A DNA stretch of 64,000 bases from Streptomyces sp. DH37 (GTDB taxonomy: Bacteria > Actinomycetota > Actinomycetes > Streptomycetales > Streptomycetaceae). Of this stretch, positions 63,434 to 64,000 are shown piece by piece. The notes below the pieces were generated by a model, which ran no database searches, was not told the origin of the DNA, and saw only the letters and a list, made by a program, of their open reading frames with translations. The position numbers and the translations under genes are program-made. Each line of letters opens with the position of its first letter. Positions within the stretch are counted from its first letter, which is position 1. The stretch lies in the NCBI RefSeq assembly GCF_029813835.1, contig NZ_JARVKV010000024.1, positions 1 through 64,000 of the forward strand, written 5' to 3'.

Positions 63434-64000
63434 GTTCCCGCCTCCTCACTCTCGGGGCACCCCCAGACGGCGTCTGGGGGCGGCTCGGCAATGAGATCCA
63501 CACCCTCGGTCGCCACCACCTTCGCCTCGACCATCTGTCCCGCGGAGAGCTGCGAGGAGCCGGTGAGGCCGGTGAGGAACGTCTGCCCGTCGGTCTCGGG
63601 GGCCTGGTGCGCCCCCCGCCCGACCGGACCGTCCTCCTCGTCCACCGACTCGACCAGTACCCGTACGGTCTCGCCGACGCGCTCCTCCGCGCGCTGCGCG
63701 GTCAGCTCCTCGGCGAGCCGCGAGACGTGGGCCAGCCGTTCGGCCACCACCTCGGGGTCGGTCTTGTGCTCGTAGGTCGCCGCTTCGGTACCTTCCTCGT
63801 CCGAGTACCCGAAGACTCCGATCGCATCCAGCCTCGCCGCGACCAGAAAACGCTCCAGCTCCGCGAGGTCCGCCTCGCTCTCGCCGGGGAAGCCCACGAT
63901 GAAGTTCGACCGGACGCCCGCCTGCGGGGCCTTGGAGCGGATGGTGTCCAGCAGTTCGAGGAAGCGGTCGGTGTCGCCGAAGCGCCGCATGGCGCGCAGC
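63430..64000 (-). CDS. rimO: Ribosomal protein S12 methylthiotransferase (3' part only)
   Basis: RimO is a radical-SAM methylthiotransferase that modifies ribosomal protein S12. Only the C-terminal 190 or so residues are in the window; the gene continues past 64000. The part seen has LLDTIRSKAPQAGVRSNFIVGFPGESEADLAELERFL, AIGVFGYSDEEGTEA and a TRAM domain (GETVRVLVESVDEEDGPVGRG). It ends by overlapping the pgsA start. Confidence 0.9.
   Translation of the reverse strand, partial: LRAMRRFGDTDRFLELLDTIRSKAPQAGVRSNFIVGFPGESEADLAELERFLVAARLDAIGVFGYSDEEGTEAATYEHKTDPEVVAERLAHVSRLAEELTAQRAEERVGETVRVLVESVDEEDGPVGRGAHQAPETDGQTFLTGLTGSSQLSAGQMVEAKVVATEGVDLIAEPPPDAVWGCPESEEAGT

Overview
The window is very GC-rich (roughly 73-75 percent by eye), with strong third-position GC bias, frequent GTG starts, and long open frames on the strand opposite nearly every gene. 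Together with a gene order that matches, from memory, the hrdB to rimO core-chromosome segment of Streptomyces coelicolor (about SCO5820 down to SCO5752), this identifies a Streptomyces or very close relative. No tRNA, rRNA, CRISPR array, transposase or integrase was seen. This is a conserved housekeeping and DNA-maintenance region, not a genomic island.

Layout. 1-4 kb: principal sigma factor HrdB, the sporulation regulator WhiH (GntR/FadR) and an NrtR-like Nudix regulator. 4-9.7 kb: a DUF4192 protein divergent from a RecQ helicase that carries a phosphoribosyltransferase-like tail, two unknown proteins and RNase HII. 9.8-12.2 kb: a TetR/DHA2-MFS efflux pair with twin operators. 12.2-17.6 kb: a DUF4153/4173 membrane protein, a histidine phosphatase, a YdbC-like protein, an SDR-type reductase and a TerD protein. 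17.7-24.8 kb: B12-dependent ribonucleotide reductase NrdJ and its repressor NrdR, divergent from LexA, then a DinG-type helicase. 24.8-29.6 kb: a two-gene NIS siderophore locus, a secreted serine protease and PanD. 29.7-39.4 kb: hflX, a RelA/SpoT homologue, dapF, miaA, miaB and small unknown genes, in an order shared with mycobacteria.

39.4-45.8 kb: a TAXI-type binding protein, a GH38 alpha-mannosidase and an OmpR-type two-component system. 46-49.5 kb: the gluABCD glutamate ABC uptake operon. 49.6-53.7 kb: an FAD monooxygenase, then recX-recA and a DUF3046 gene. 53.7-55.7 kb: azlC-azlD with an AraC regulator. 55.8-61.6 kb: the giant helicase Lhr followed by an Nei-type glycosylase. 61.7-64 kb: clgR, cinA, pgsA and the 3' part of rimO, which runs off the window.

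Functional themes are DNA repair and recombination (RecA, RecX, LexA, RecQ, DinG, Lhr, Nei, RNase HII), dNTP supply (NrdR/NrdJ), developmental and stress control (HrdB, WhiH, RshA, ClgR) and tRNA modification (MiaA, MiaB). Regulatory DNA that can be read directly includes paired NrdR boxes, LexA boxes at lexA and recA, twin TetR operators, several DnaA-box-like nonamers in promoter regions, and many near-perfect hairpin terminators between convergent genes. Nothing that I can defend as a wholly new system was found. The best leads are the RecQ-phosphoribosyltransferase fusion with DnaA-box-like sites in its promoter, the minimal siderophore locus, and the orphan TAXI receptor.
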